21,836 nt of DNA, taken from contig JAHFTN010000009.1 of the NCBI GenBank assembly GCA_023269365.1, positions 1-21,836 of the forward strand, in the 5' to 3' direction. This DNA is from Chlamydiota bacterium (lineage in GTDB: Bacteria; Chlamydiota; Chlamydiia; Chlamydiales; Rhabdochlamydiaceae). Shown piece by piece: positions 5,758 to 14,230 of the stretch. The position numbers and the translations under genes are program-made. Each line of letters opens with the position of its first letter. The stretch's first letter is position 1. Under the pieces are notes generated by a model that saw only the letters and a program-made list of their open reading frames with translations, was not told where the DNA came from and did not search any database.

Positions 5758-8658
5758 TCACTTCACAGAGGCGAAAGAGCCTAAATTCACCGTCTCTTCT
5801 CTTGTGATGGCTTTATAATGGAAGTCATTTTCTTTGGGAATGACCCCTTGCATCAAGATAGCCAGGCGACGCGGGTTGCTGCGCGAGAGGAGCTGGTGAG
5901 ACACCTTGCAAAAGGTATCATAGCTTAGTGCCTTCATGCTCTCAATCCGTTTGTCGACCCAGCCGAAGTCGTGGTACTCGAAGGCGAGCTCATTGAGTAA
6001 GCTCGCCATGCCGGGCATATTTTCCGGAGGCATTTTGAGTAGCGTGATGAGGTTGGAGCGGATACTCTCAAAGCGCCCTTCGGGAAGCTGTATGGAGAGG
6101 TTTTTATCAAAACTTTCTAAAAAGAGCTCGAAGCGGGCCAAGAGGTCGGTGGGGGAGTGGGTGCTCGACTGCACGGCAAAGAATTGAAGCAGCTGCCTCT
6201 CCTCTTCTGTATTCCAAGCTTTGGCAATGTAGGCAGTCTGTTGTTTTGTGCGCAGAGTATCAAAGAAAGCATCGGAAAGGGCATAGCCCAAAATCTGCTG
6301 GATCGCTTTGTGTTCAAAGCTAAAGGGACCTTCTTGTAACAAGAGAAGCACTCCACTGCCCTGGCGGTCGGTATTTTGCACTAACTTGGTAGGTCCATTT
6401 TTATCGTTAAGGACGAGCACAGTCTTCTTCGGATGTTGCGGCTGAAGAAAAGGGGTCGAGGGGAGTTTGGTTTTAAGATCTTTCCACAAGGTATCAGCCT
6501 GGGATGAGGTGATATTTCCGTAGAATAACGCTTCAGTATAATTGGTGCTGAAGAGTTCTTTTGAGAACTCGATAAATTGCTCATAAGAGAGGGTCTGAAT
6601 AGTAGAGAACTTTTCTAGTGCTGTGGGGGTATTAAATAAGATTCCGTCGAGTTGCTGCATCGCCTGACGCACGGGGAGCTCTTTAGACGCATTGTCATAA
6701 TCAGAACTTAGAGAGATCTTGTAGATCTCAAACTCTTCTTTTGATGGCGTTACCTGCGTTAGAGCACTAAAAGCTTCGTTGAGTAGGAGCGGGGCTTTAT
6801 CACTATATCCAGAGAGGCTTAAATTCAAAGAGAGCTCATTGGAATACAAGCGCAGACTCAAGCCCGCATTGGAAGCTAACGAGAGGGATGTCGAGAGTTT
6901 TTCTACAAAGGCCCGGCTATAGAGGTCGGAGAGCACCTGCGAGGAAGCTGTATGGGTGAGAAGTGGGGATTTAAAGGAGAAGAGGCAGGAAACTTCTGGC
7001 ACCTTGTAGCGATCATCTTGTGCGTAATAGATAGAGCTAGCCTCACTAGACGCAAGAAGGGTCGGTTGTGCATTTACCGATGCAGAAGAGGAGACGAGTT
7101 CGAGTTGTGTGGGGAGGTAAGGATTCTGAAGGGGCAGTTCGATAGCACTAGAGGGTTGTATCTCGTTCCAAGCCAGCATGTGGGATTTAGAAATGGGCTT
7201 GATTGCGTAGTCTGCTTGCATCCATTTCTCTTTCTTGTCGGTAGCTACCTTTGTCTTAAGGGGATCTGCTAGCACGAAATAGATGCAGCGCTCAGCTGTC
7301 AGCGTGTCTAGAAAAGAGCGGATAAAGGCAGGATCGAATGCAGTGGGGATCTGTGTCTTCAGAGGATAGGAGGCGAGATCTTCATAAGGCAAACTCGCAG
7401 CGATCGACATCGCTGTACTAAAAGCATCATCGCGAGATTGATACTGGTAGTTGAGCTTTGCAATCGTCTGGATCTCGTTGAAAAGGTAAGCTGGGTAGCC
7501 ATCGACTCTGAGCCTAGCAAGAGCTTCAAAGGCGCGCTGGATCACTGCGTCGACTTTTTTGAGCCCCTGGTCGGTAAGGTCGATGTCCATAGAAAAAAAG
7601 AGGCTTTCTTTGCTAAAGCGATCGCACGTCACATGGACGTTTTCTGCCAATTTTTCCTGTTTTAACACCTGAATGAGGCTATGATCCCCTTGTTGATTCA
7701 AAGCGTAAGCGACAAGCGTCGGGGCCTGCTTTTCAATATTTTCAGCAAAAGGGCCCGTGACTTCCCAAGTTAAGGAGAGTTGTTTGATATCTTTTACGGG
7801 CTTAATAAAAATCATGTGCCCACGCTGCTCTGCAGAAGTGATCTCCTTTGGAAAGGAGGCGGCAGGGATCTCAACACGCGGCACTTTAGAAAAATCGGCA
7901 ATGGCAATCGTTCTCAACTCTTCTAAAGGGAGAGGAGAGATCATCACAAGGTGCATCCGGTCTGCGCTATAGTGAGTTTGGAACCAGTCGCGAAGTGCTG
8001 ACTGGGGGATTCCTGAAAGAGTCTGCGCATTCCCCGTAGAAAAACCGCTGTTGGGATGTTCTGGATTTCCCGTCTCTTTCAAAATCATATATTGGCGCCA
8101 GCCGTCGTGCTCGATATTTTTGGAGTGTTCTTGATCGACTGCGAGTAATTCCCGGTTGATACAGTTTGTCGATAATAAGGGATCGATGAAAAAATGGGAA
8201 AAGCGGTCTAAAGCGGGCTCGAACGTCTCATTATTGATAGAAAACATGTAGACAGTGCGATCAGGGGCTGTAAAAGCATTGACACTGCCTCCATGGTCGT
8301 GGACGAATTGCATATACTCAAATTCATTGGGATAGGCTTCTGTCCCCATGAAGAGCATGTGCTCTAAAAAGTGGGCAGTGCCCGGGTAGGCTTTAGGGTC
8401 TTCCCACGAGCCGGCATCGACAGCGACGCCCGCTGCCGACTGATCCGCCCCCGGATCAGAAATGAGGTAGACCTGGAGGCCGTTGGGGAGCCGAAACTTT
8501 TCCACTTTCCTTCCCTCTAAGGCAGGGGTGAGGATAGGCAGGGTGGCTAAGTCTTCAACGAGTTGGTGATTCGGGAGCTGTTGTAGAACGGGTTCCTCTG
8601 CGATGAGAGGGAAGAGCGTTGTCAACACTAAACAAGAACCTAAAGCCATTTTCCACAT
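5758..8658 (-). CDS. ptr: Secreted M16 zinc metalloprotease (pitrilysin / insulinase type)
   Basis: A 966-residue protein, close to the length of E. coli protease III (about 960). A signal peptide starts at the chosen ATG (8658; MWKMALGSCLVLTTLF). AGG lies seven bases before it. An in-frame TTG at 8730 would add 24 hydrophilic residues before the signal and is disfavoured. Soon after comes the inverted zinc motif HFLEH, followed by MLFMGTEAYPNE. About 75 residues further on is the ELLAVDQEH segment that supplies the third zinc ligand. The length fits four M16 half-domains, of which only the first has the zinc site, as expected. It would act in the periplasm, degrading peptides or misfolded proteins. 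It is the last gene of the minus-strand block, after plsB; from memory the same neighbour order occurs in Chlamydia. Confidence 0.93.
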   Translation of the reverse strand: MWKMALGSCLVLTTLFPLIAEEPVLQQLPNHQLVEDLATLPILTPALEGRKVEKFRLPNGLQVYLISDPGADQSAAGVAVDAGSWEDPKAYPGTAHFLEHMLFMGTEAYPNEFEYMQFVHDHGGSVNAFTAPDRTVYMFSINNETFEPALDRFSHFFIDPLLSTNCINRELLAVDQEHSKNIEHDGWRQYMILKETGNPEHPNSGFSTGNAQTLSGIPQSALRDWFQTHYSADRMHLVMISPLPLEELRTIAIADFSKVPRVEIPAASFPKEITSAEQRGHMIFIKPVKDIKQLSLTWEVTGPFAENIEKQAPTLVAYALNQQGDHSLIQVLKQEKLAENVHVTCDRFSKESLFFSMDIDLTDQGLKKVDAVIQRAFEALARLRVDGYPAYLFNEIQTIAKLNYQYQSRDDAFSTAMSIAASLPYEDLASYPLKTQIPTAFDPAFIRSFLDTLTAERCIYFVLADPLKTKVATDKKEKWMQADYAIKPISKSHMLAWNEIQPSSAIELPLQNPYLPTQLELVSSSASVNAQPTLLASSEASSIYYAQDDRYKVPEVSCLFSFKSPLLTHTASSQVLSDLYSRAFVEKLSTSLSLASNAGLSLRLYSNELSLNLSLSGYSDKAPLLLNEAFSALTQVTPSKEEFEIYKISLSSDYDNASKELPVRQAMQQLDGILFNTPTALEKFSTIQTLSYEQFIEFSKELFSTNYTEALFYGNITSSQADTLWKDLKTKLPSTPFLQPQHPKKTVLVLNDKNGPTKLVQNTDRQGSGVLLLLQEGPFSFEHKAIQQILGYALSDAFFDTLRTKQQTAYIAKAWNTEEERQLLQFFAVQSSTHSPTDLLARFELFLESFDKNLSIQLPEGRFESIRSNLITLLKMPPENMPGMASLLNELAFEYHDFGWVDKRIESMKALSYDTFCKVSHQLLSRSNPRRLAILMQGVIPKENDFHYKAITREETVNLGSFASVK

Positions 8659-8726
8659 TTTTATACCTGACGTTGAGTATTTGTAATCATGCACAAAATG
8701 CCTACAATTTTGCAACTGTTCTAAGT

Positions 8727-9734
8727 TCAAGGAAAAAGGGCGTAGTCTTTGCTGACAAGGTCGTGAATATAAGTCGCCCTTGCGGCTCTTCTTTCATGTT
8801 TATCTTCAGCATCGCTACCGGGGAATTTTTCCATGTCGATTTCAGAGCCGAAGGCGAGGTGAATCGCGGCTCGTTTGGCGATCCTCTCTTCTCCCAATTC
8901 GACCTGGATCGTTTCGGGAGGAGGCAAAAGGTCGTAGGTCTTGAGGGCCATCGGATAAAAGTGGGTGGGGTGGGTCGACTTTTTAGCCATCAGATAAAAC
9001 ATCTCGATGCTCTGAGGGTCGTAAGGTGCGACCTCTATCGCTCCTGAGGCATTGGGGCGATCCCTTCCGCCGCTAGGAGCTACGTAGATCGCTTTTCCTC
9101 CTTCACTTAACAACTCGCTCATGATCTGCATCGTGCGTTTGTTGTGCTGCTGCTTTTTCTCTTTGTCTTCGGGAGGATGATCGATATAGCGTTTAGAGTA
9201 GATGCATAACAGATTTCTTCCTTGACTCGCGGGGACTGCGAGAGGATCGGTGATCACCCTCTCTCCTGCCACAAAAATCATCTCCTCTCCCAGCTTAGGG
9301 TGGGTGGGCTCTAGCAAGATGCTGAGGGCTTGAGGGTCAGCTTCTGTTTGGTGGTTCGCAAGAAAAATGATGTTGTCTCCCTTCTCTAGAAGGGCGGTGA
9401 TCTTTTGAAGTTCATCGAGTCGATGTACACTTGAACGGGGAAAATCGACAAGGGGACGAATGAGATCGATCCCAAATTGGTAGTAGTCAAAGGGGGAGCG
9501 GATGAGTTTATGGAAAGGCTGAAAAGAAAAAGGGTGGAGACACTGCTCTTTGACCAGGTGTAATAGAGTGACAAATATCTTTTCAATCCTTTCTTGAGGC
9601 TCCTCAATTGCTGCATCTAAATATCCTGCATAAAAAGTCTCTATGCTGCGCAGGTATCTGAGGGGAATGATCCCCTCTTGTTCATAGAGTTTAAGTAGAG
9701 AAGCTAAAGATTTAGACTTCGAGTTTTTTTCCAT
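8727..9734 (-). CDS. plsB: Glycerol-3-phosphate acyltransferase, chloroplast/chlamydial type
   Basis: Catalyses acylation of sn-glycerol-3-phosphate at position 1, the first committed step of phospholipid synthesis. The acyltransferase block I is FLANHQTEAD, with the H-x4-D catalytic pair. GERVITDPL and YVAPSGGRDRP follow in the positions of the phosphate-binding blocks. The size (335 residues from this ATG), with no membrane segment apparent, resembles the soluble plant plastid enzyme and not the 800-residue E. coli PlsB. Starts at 9779 or 9761 are also in frame. They would lengthen the overlap with the end of rng (stop at 9712), and none has a good ribosome binding site, so the start is uncertain by up to 15 residues. 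It lies between rng and the M16 protease. Together with plsX in the same block it links acyl-phosphate supply and use. Confidence 0.9.
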   Translation of the reverse strand: MEKNSKSKSLASLLKLYEQEGIIPLRYLRSIETFYAGYLDAAIEEPQERIEKIFVTLLHLVKEQCLHPFSFQPFHKLIRSPFDYYQFGIDLIRPLVDFPRSSVHRLDELQKITALLEKGDNIIFLANHQTEADPQALSILLEPTHPKLGEEMIFVAGERVITDPLAVPASQGRNLLCIYSKRYIDHPPEDKEKKQQHNKRTMQIMSELLSEGGKAIYVAPSGGRDRPNASGAIEVAPYDPQSIEMFYLMAKKSTHPTHFYPMALKTYDLLPPPETIQVELGEERIAKRAAIHLAFGSEIDMEKFPGSDAEDKHERRAARATYIHDLVSKDYALFP

Positions 9735-11253
9735 TTGTCGTCGAGTAAAATTGAAACTCATTGAGGTGCAAGTTGTCATCTACGCCAAAATGCAACTCGG
9801 CTTGCATCTTATGGGCACATTTGCGCAAAAGATCTTTATCTTGATGATTTAGATACCGATCGAGCTCGGGGTGGGCGACGAGCTCCAATCCAAATTGTTG
9901 CTTGTGAATGAGTTTCTTTAAAGAGCGCTCGATATCGATAGAGATACTCTCATGACTTTTAATCTGCCCACTGCCACTGCAGTAAGGACAGGCGGTGAAG
10001 ATCGTCTGGGCGAGGGATTCCCGATTTCTCTGTCTTGTCATTTCGACAAGGCCAAATTCACTCATCCCTAGGATGGTGCATTTAGCAGAGTCTTCTTTCA
10101 TCGCCTCTTTGAGGCGGTCGAGTACTCGCCTTTGATTTTTGCGAGAGCGCATGTCGATGAAATCGCAGATTACAAGGCCTCCAATATTGCGGATACTTAG
10201 CTGCCTTGCGATCTCTTCAGCAGCTTCCATGTTGATACGTACAAGAGATTCTTCCACATCAGAAGCGGTGCTCTGAGAGGTGCTGCGCCCTGAGTTCACA
10301 TCGATGGTGTACATCGCCTCTGTGCGCTCGAAAAAGAGGTAGCCGCCGCCTGGAAGCCAGATCTTGCGCTTCAGCGCCTTTTCGATCTCTTTTTCCACGT
10401 TGAATCTCTCGAATAAGGGGGTCTTATCGCGGTACATCTCAATTTTTAATGGGTGTTCTCCGCTGTATTTTGCATAGAGATGCTGGCACTGTTGGTAGGT
10501 CCCTTGATGGTCGACAAGGAGGCGGTCAAATTTTTTATCCACAGCGGTGAGGACGGCGCGTTTGATGAGATCTGATTCTTCATAAAGGCATGTGGGACGA
10601 GATGCCTTATGGAAATTTTCCACGATATCTTGCCAGGTCTTAATGAGGTCGTGCGCTTCTGCAATCAACATCTCGGGCGTTGCCTGTACGCTCGCTGTCC
10701 TGCAGATGAGTCCCATGTCTTTTGGCATCTCAAAGGCGCGGATGAGTTTTTTAAGTTGGTCTCTTGAAGCGGCATCTTCAATTTTTCGAGAGACCCCTCG
10801 ATGAGAGGTATTGGGGAGCAAGACGAGATAGCGCCCAGGAAGGGAGATGTTCGATGTGAGGCGAGCTCCTTTTGTGCCAATGGGTTCTTTCACCACTTGT
10901 ACGAGAACCGGCTGGTCGATCTTCATGATTTTGGTGATGTCGGCCTCTTTGCGCTCTTTATTTTGCAGCTTTTTAATGCCCCCTTCCCAGTCGAAATCCA
11001 TCTCGAACATCTCTTGAAATTTTTGTGTGTTTTCAATGATGTCAGAAATGTGGATGAACCCATTATCCCCTTCGTTAATATCGATGAAGGCAGACTGGAT
11101 ATTATGTAAAATATTAGTGACTTTGCCGCGGTAGACGTTGCCAGTGAGCTGGCGATTTTTTTTTCTTTCAATGATCAGGTCGTGGAGGGATCCATTTCGT
11201 AAAGCGGCGTAACGAATCTCTTTGGGCTCGACATTCAGTAGAATTTCTTGCAT
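9712..11253 (-). CDS. rng: Ribonuclease G/E family endoribonuclease
   Basis: A 513-residue protein of RNase G length; the long C-terminal scaffold of RNase E is absent. Order of parts: N-terminal S1 RNA-binding segment (about 36-115; VYRGKVTNI and GDNGFIHISD), the RNase H-like and 5'-sensor regions, then the DNase I-like catalytic part. The catalytic carboxylates match D318 in TIDVNSG and D364 in CDFIDM, equivalent to D303 and D346 of E. coli RNase E. The zinc-link is CPYC at 422-425. It cuts single-stranded AU-rich RNA in rRNA maturation and mRNA decay. GGAA lies just before the ATG. An 86-bp gap separates it from plsX, with a nine-base T-run directly after the plsX stop, so rng may have partly separate transcription. 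Its 3' end overlaps plsB. Confidence 0.95.
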   Translation of the reverse strand: MQEILLNVEPKEIRYAALRNGSLHDLIIERKKNRQLTGNVYRGKVTNILHNIQSAFIDINEGDNGFIHISDIIENTQKFQEMFEMDFDWEGGIKKLQNKERKEADITKIMKIDQPVLVQVVKEPIGTKGARLTSNISLPGRYLVLLPNTSHRGVSRKIEDAASRDQLKKLIRAFEMPKDMGLICRTASVQATPEMLIAEAHDLIKTWQDIVENFHKASRPTCLYEESDLIKRAVLTAVDKKFDRLLVDHQGTYQQCQHLYAKYSGEHPLKIEMYRDKTPLFERFNVEKEIEKALKRKIWLPGGGYLFFERTEAMYTIDVNSGRSTSQSTASDVEESLVRINMEAAEEIARQLSIRNIGGLVICDFIDMRSRKNQRRVLDRLKEAMKEDSAKCTILGMSEFGLVEMTRQRNRESLAQTIFTACPYCSGSGQIKSHESISIDIERSLKKLIHKQQFGLELVAHPELDRYLNHQDKDLLRKCAHKMQAELHFGVDDNLHLNEFQFYSTTNGKKLEV

Positions 11254-11340
11254 TGAGGTTCCAGGAAAATAAATTAAAAATTTTGCAGTCTAACCCAAGA
11301 TCTTATGTCTTCTAAGATTCTTTTTCCATACAAAAAAAAA

Positions 11341-12342
11341 TTATACGTGTAGCTCTTTTTTTATGGTTTCCAAAAAACCGTGTCGAATGAGTCTAGAGGC
11401 GGTGGTGATGCTGTGGGTGAGACTAGGGGGGCCTGCAGCGCCATGGCATTTGATGACAATCCCCTCTACGCCACATAGGATGGCTCCTGGGTGTTCTCTA
11501 TAGTCTAATTTTTTTCGTATCGCGGAAAAGAGGCCCTTTTCTAAGGGTAATTCATTGAACTCTTCTAGGATGGCCCTCGCGATCCCCTCAGAGGTCTTTA
11601 GGAAGACATTGCCTGTAAATCCATCCGTGACAAGAACATCGATGTTCCCTTCAAAAGAATCTCTCCCTTCGATATTTCCTGTAAAGGCAAACGAAGAAGT
11701 TTTGTGGCAGCTAGCAAAGGAGATGAGGTCGTAAGCGCGCCGCAGCTCGGGGGTTCCCTTTTTAGCTTCAGAACCGATATTGAGAAGGCCCACTCTTGGG
11801 CAGGGGATCCCTCGACTTTTTTGGTAAGCAACCCCTATCGCAGCAAATTGCACGAGATGTTCTGCCTTATAGATCGTATTCGCTCCTACGTCGAGAACTG
11901 CCATCTCCCCTCGCTTAGTAGGAAGCAAAACCATGAGCGCTAGTTTTTTAATGCGAGGGAGCTTGGGAAGTTCGATCGCGGCGCATCCCATTAATGCTCC
12001 TGTATTTCCCGCTGAAATAAAAGCTTGCAAGCGCCCCTCCTTGAGAAGGCGAATCCCTACGCATAGCGAAGAGTTGCGTTTTTGTCGAACGGCAACAAGA
12101 GGCGAATCTTCCATCGTAATGGTCTCTTCAACGGGACGGAATATCACATTGAGATGCGGAGGATGTCTATCCCTAAAAAGGGAAGGGGTGCCAAAAAGAA
12201 CGAGGTGGGTGTTTGCATCAAGCTCAGAAGAAAAAGCAAGCACGGCCTCAAGCAGGTGATCGGAAGGAAGATCACTCCCTAATAAATCCACACCAATATG
12301 GCAACGCGTTTCCCCTTCTAGGAGATTACTTTGCTTCCGCAT
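11341..12342 (-). CDS. plsX: Phosphate acyltransferase PlsX
   Basis: PlsX makes acyl-phosphate from acyl-ACP, feeding phospholipid synthesis. The 333 residues fit the family. Recognisable parts are IGVDLLGSD near the start (the usual IGIDVMGGD), SAGNTGALMG, VLDVGANT, LLNIGSEAKKGTPELR, GNIEGRD and VTDGFTGNVFLKTSEG, in family order. The ATG at 12342 lies inside the end of rpmF (17-bp overlap), so translation is probably coupled. The rpmF-plsX pair is very widespread in bacteria. In most bacteria the acyl-phosphate goes to PlsY. I see no plsY here, and the window instead has an acyl-ACP/CoA-type plsB. Confidence 0.96.
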   Translation of the reverse strand: MRKQSNLLEGETRCHIGVDLLGSDLPSDHLLEAVLAFSSELDANTHLVLFGTPSLFRDRHPPHLNVIFRPVEETITMEDSPLVAVRQKRNSSLCVGIRLLKEGRLQAFISAGNTGALMGCAAIELPKLPRIKKLALMVLLPTKRGEMAVLDVGANTIYKAEHLVQFAAIGVAYQKSRGIPCPRVGLLNIGSEAKKGTPELRRAYDLISFASCHKTSSFAFTGNIEGRDSFEGNIDVLVTDGFTGNVFLKTSEGIARAILEEFNELPLEKGLFSAIRKKLDYREHPGAILCGVEGIVIKCHGAAGPPSLTHSITTASRLIRHGFLETIKKELHV

Positions 12343-12508
12343 GGATCACCACGCGTCCTGCATAAAACCCACAATGAGGGCAGATCCTATGGGAAAGGCA
12401 GGATTTGGAACAGTTGGTGCAAGAGGCTGTATTTTGAGGCTTCTTTGCATGGTGTGAGCGCCTGGAATTCTTTCGCGCATTGGAAGTTCGATTGCGAGGT
12501 ACCGCCAT
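12326..12508 (-). CDS. rpmF: 50S ribosomal protein L32
   Basis: A 60-residue basic protein starting MAVPRNRTSNARKNSRRSHH, the standard L32 opening. The zinc-ribbon cysteine pairs are CTNC and CPHC. GGAG lies about seven bases before the ATG. It sits between the DUF177 gene (upstream, 89-bp gap) and plsX (overlapping), the usual yceD-rpmF-plsX order. Confidence 0.98.
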   Translation of the reverse strand: MAVPRNRTSNARKNSRRSHHAKKPQNTASCTNCSKSCLSHRICPHCGFYAGRVVIHAEAK

Positions 12509-12597
12509 AAAAATTCTCCTTAAAAAGAAGGTGTAGTGTATAGAAATGTATTCTTTTTTAACAGTGTTATTTTAGCAATGTTATTTTAGCAAACTCC
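12509..12597 (-). promoter_or_regulatory. Possible promoter/leader region of rpmF-plsX
   Basis: An AT-rich 89-bp gap inside an otherwise tightly packed gene block. On the minus strand TATACA (complement of 12537-12542) is a possible -10 box, but the matching -35 position reads ACTGTT, a poor fit. GGAG precedes the rpmF ATG at suitable spacing. The gap also contains the 14-bp tandem duplication at 12565-12592. Promoter activity is a guess from the gap size and composition. Confidence 0.3.
12565..12592. repeat. 14-bp perfect tandem duplication
   Basis: TGTTATTTTAGCAA occurs twice head to tail (12565-12578 and 12579-12592) between the DUF177 stop codon and rpmF. It reads as TTGCTAAAATAACA on the transcribed strand. 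It could be a slippage product or a doubled binding site; the sequence alone does not decide. Confidence 0.9.
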
Positions 12598-13056
12598 CTA
12601 GAGATCTGCAAAAGGAAACTGGGGTCCCCCATTTTCCTGAGAATCGTTCTCTTGTCTAAAAAATTTTTTTATTGATTCCCGCTCGGGACACTGGCCTCCG
12701 GAACATTCAATAAAAGAAGGGGTCTGCAAGAGGGTGAGTTCCCGAATCTCCTCGAGGAGATCGAACATAGGGCCTTGGATCTCGGCAAGGGGCTTAGTGA
12801 TATAGTTATTTTTAATTTGAATGGGGACAGAAACGATCTCATTGCAGATGCAGCAGGGGATAAGGGCTGAGGTGGTGACATCTAGACGCACCAAGAGATG
12901 GCCATCGGCAAGGTAGGCTTCCCCCTTGATTTTTACAGAGTCTTTGAAAACAAGTTCTGGGTCTTGAATGTCTAAAAATGTAGGGGCCTCTGTCTCATCG
13001 ATGGAGAGAGTATTGTCGTTCTTTAGTCTATCAACGTAAATTTTTATCTCTTGCAT
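12598..13056 (-). CDS. yceD: DUF177 / YceD family protein
   Basis: A 152-residue protein with the family features: an N-terminal beta-rich part, then a CxxC pair (CCICNE, near residues 88-91) and a second Cys group (CSGGQCPE, near 118-123), which may bind zinc. In plants and E. coli, family members are linked to 23S rRNA accumulation. Its position directly before rpmF supports the call, since this pairing is very common. The similarity I can see is limited to these motifs and context. The ATG at 13056 has no clear ribosome binding site, and lpxB ends 33 bp upstream. Confidence 0.85.
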   Translation of the reverse strand: MQEIKIYVDRLKNDNTLSIDETEAPTFLDIQDPELVFKDSVKIKGEAYLADGHLLVRLDVTTSALIPCCICNEIVSVPIQIKNNYITKPLAEIQGPMFDLLEEIRELTLLQTPSFIECSGGQCPERESIKKFFRQENDSQENGGPQFPFADL

Positions 13057-13089
13057 GGGGTTGAGTGTAGTGAATTCGGGGTTTTGAAG

Positions 13090-14229
13090 CTATGAGAAAT
13101 TCAGAATTTCTCTAGCGGCCACTTCTGAGGGGTGTTTTCCGCTTAGCTCATCCAAAAGGAGGTCGCACTCCTTCTGGATGCGACGGCGGGTGGGTTCATC
13201 GAAGAGAGCTTTTACCTCTTTTTCAAGGCGAAGGAGGGTGAGATGAGGTCCGATGAGTTCTGCAAAAACGGATCGTCCAGCAATGATGTTGACAAGGCAA
13301 TAAAAGGGGAGACGAATTCTCAATAGATATTGCGCAATGAGTCTGTCTAAGAAAGAGAGGGCATACACCACCACTGTGGGGACCTTGTGAAGCGCGAGCT
13401 CTAGGGTCACTGTTCCAGATTTAGCAATGGCCAGATGGGAGGCCTTCATGAGCTCATAGGCGAGCTCGGAAGGAACCCAGTGTAGCTCTTCTTCTTTCCA
13501 TCCTTTTTTTTTCAGAATCGTTTTCATTAAAGGCAGGAATTTCTCCTCAGAGACAGAAAGTGCTATATGTAATGTGTCCTGTTGCTTCTTTATACTCTTA
13601 GCTGCATCTAACATCACAGGTAAGTTGCGCTCGATCTCTTTTGTACGGCTGCCAGGAAAAAGGGAGAGGAGGGGTTTTCCCATAGGAAAAGGCTTGTAGG
13701 TATAAGAGCAAATCCTTTCTGCTAAGGGGTTTCCCACAAAGGCGGTGCGCATCTGTGTGTTTGTGAACAGCTTTTTTTCAAAAGGGAGGATGGAAAGGAG
13801 AAGGTCTAAATTTTTTTCCATAAGAGGGATCCTCCGTTTCCCCCAGGCCCAGACAGAAGGGCAGACGAAGTGAACGAGCTTCCCTCTAAACCCTTGTTTT
13901 CGCAAGTATTTAGCGAGCCTTAAGTTAAAACCGGGGTAGTCAATGGTGATAACGACTTTGGGATTTAAGCGCAGGATCTCCTTTGCGATGGCATAAAAAA
14001 GGCGTCTTAGGCGGAAAAAGGCGCACAAGACATCGACAAACCCCATTACTTGCAACTCTTCTGTGGGGATAAAACAGTGCATCGCAGTGGAGCGCATTGC
14101 AATGCCCCCGACTCCTTGAATCGCAAGGGTCGGTTTTTGCGCATAGAGGGCTTCTAGTAGTCTTCCTCCGAGGAGGTCTCCACTTTTTTCTCCAGCGCAC
14201 ACAAAAAGATCGCACAGGTTAGGAGTCAT
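13090..14229 (-). CDS. lpxB: Lipid-A-disaccharide synthase
   Basis: LpxB joins lipid X to UDP-2,3-diacylglucosamine to give the beta-1,6 disaccharide of lipid A, at the inner face of the inner membrane. Recognisable parts are AGEKSGDLLGGRLL at the start, GVGGIAMRS, IDYPGFNLRLAKYL, CPSVWAWGKRR, LPFEKKLF, FVGNPLAERI, LFPGSRTKEIERNLP and AKSGTVTLELALHKVPTVVVY, all in family order. Its length from ATG 14229 is 379 residues, the normal family size. This ATG lies one base after the pcnB stop; a TTG at 14238 would add three residues. The tight spacing makes co-translation with pcnB likely. From memory, lpxB and pcnB are also neighbours in Chlamydia. Confidence 0.96.
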   Translation of the reverse strand: MTPNLCDLFVCAGEKSGDLLGGRLLEALYAQKPTLAIQGVGGIAMRSTAMHCFIPTEELQVMGFVDVLCAFFRLRRLFYAIAKEILRLNPKVVITIDYPGFNLRLAKYLRKQGFRGKLVHFVCPSVWAWGKRRIPLMEKNLDLLLSILPFEKKLFTNTQMRTAFVGNPLAERICSYTYKPFPMGKPLLSLFPGSRTKEIERNLPVMLDAAKSIKKQQDTLHIALSVSEEKFLPLMKTILKKKGWKEEELHWVPSELAYELMKASHLAIAKSGTVTLELALHKVPTVVVYALSFLDRLIAQYLLRIRLPFYCLVNIIAGRSVFAELIGPHLTLLRLEKEVKALFDEPTRRRIQKECDLLLDELSGKHPSEVAAREILNFS

Positions 14230-14230
14230 G

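Noticed and set aside
8619..9047. Plus-strand frame of 142 codons across the plsB/protease junction
   Set aside because: Lies antisense to two well supported genes (plsB and the M16 protease), with no family resemblance.
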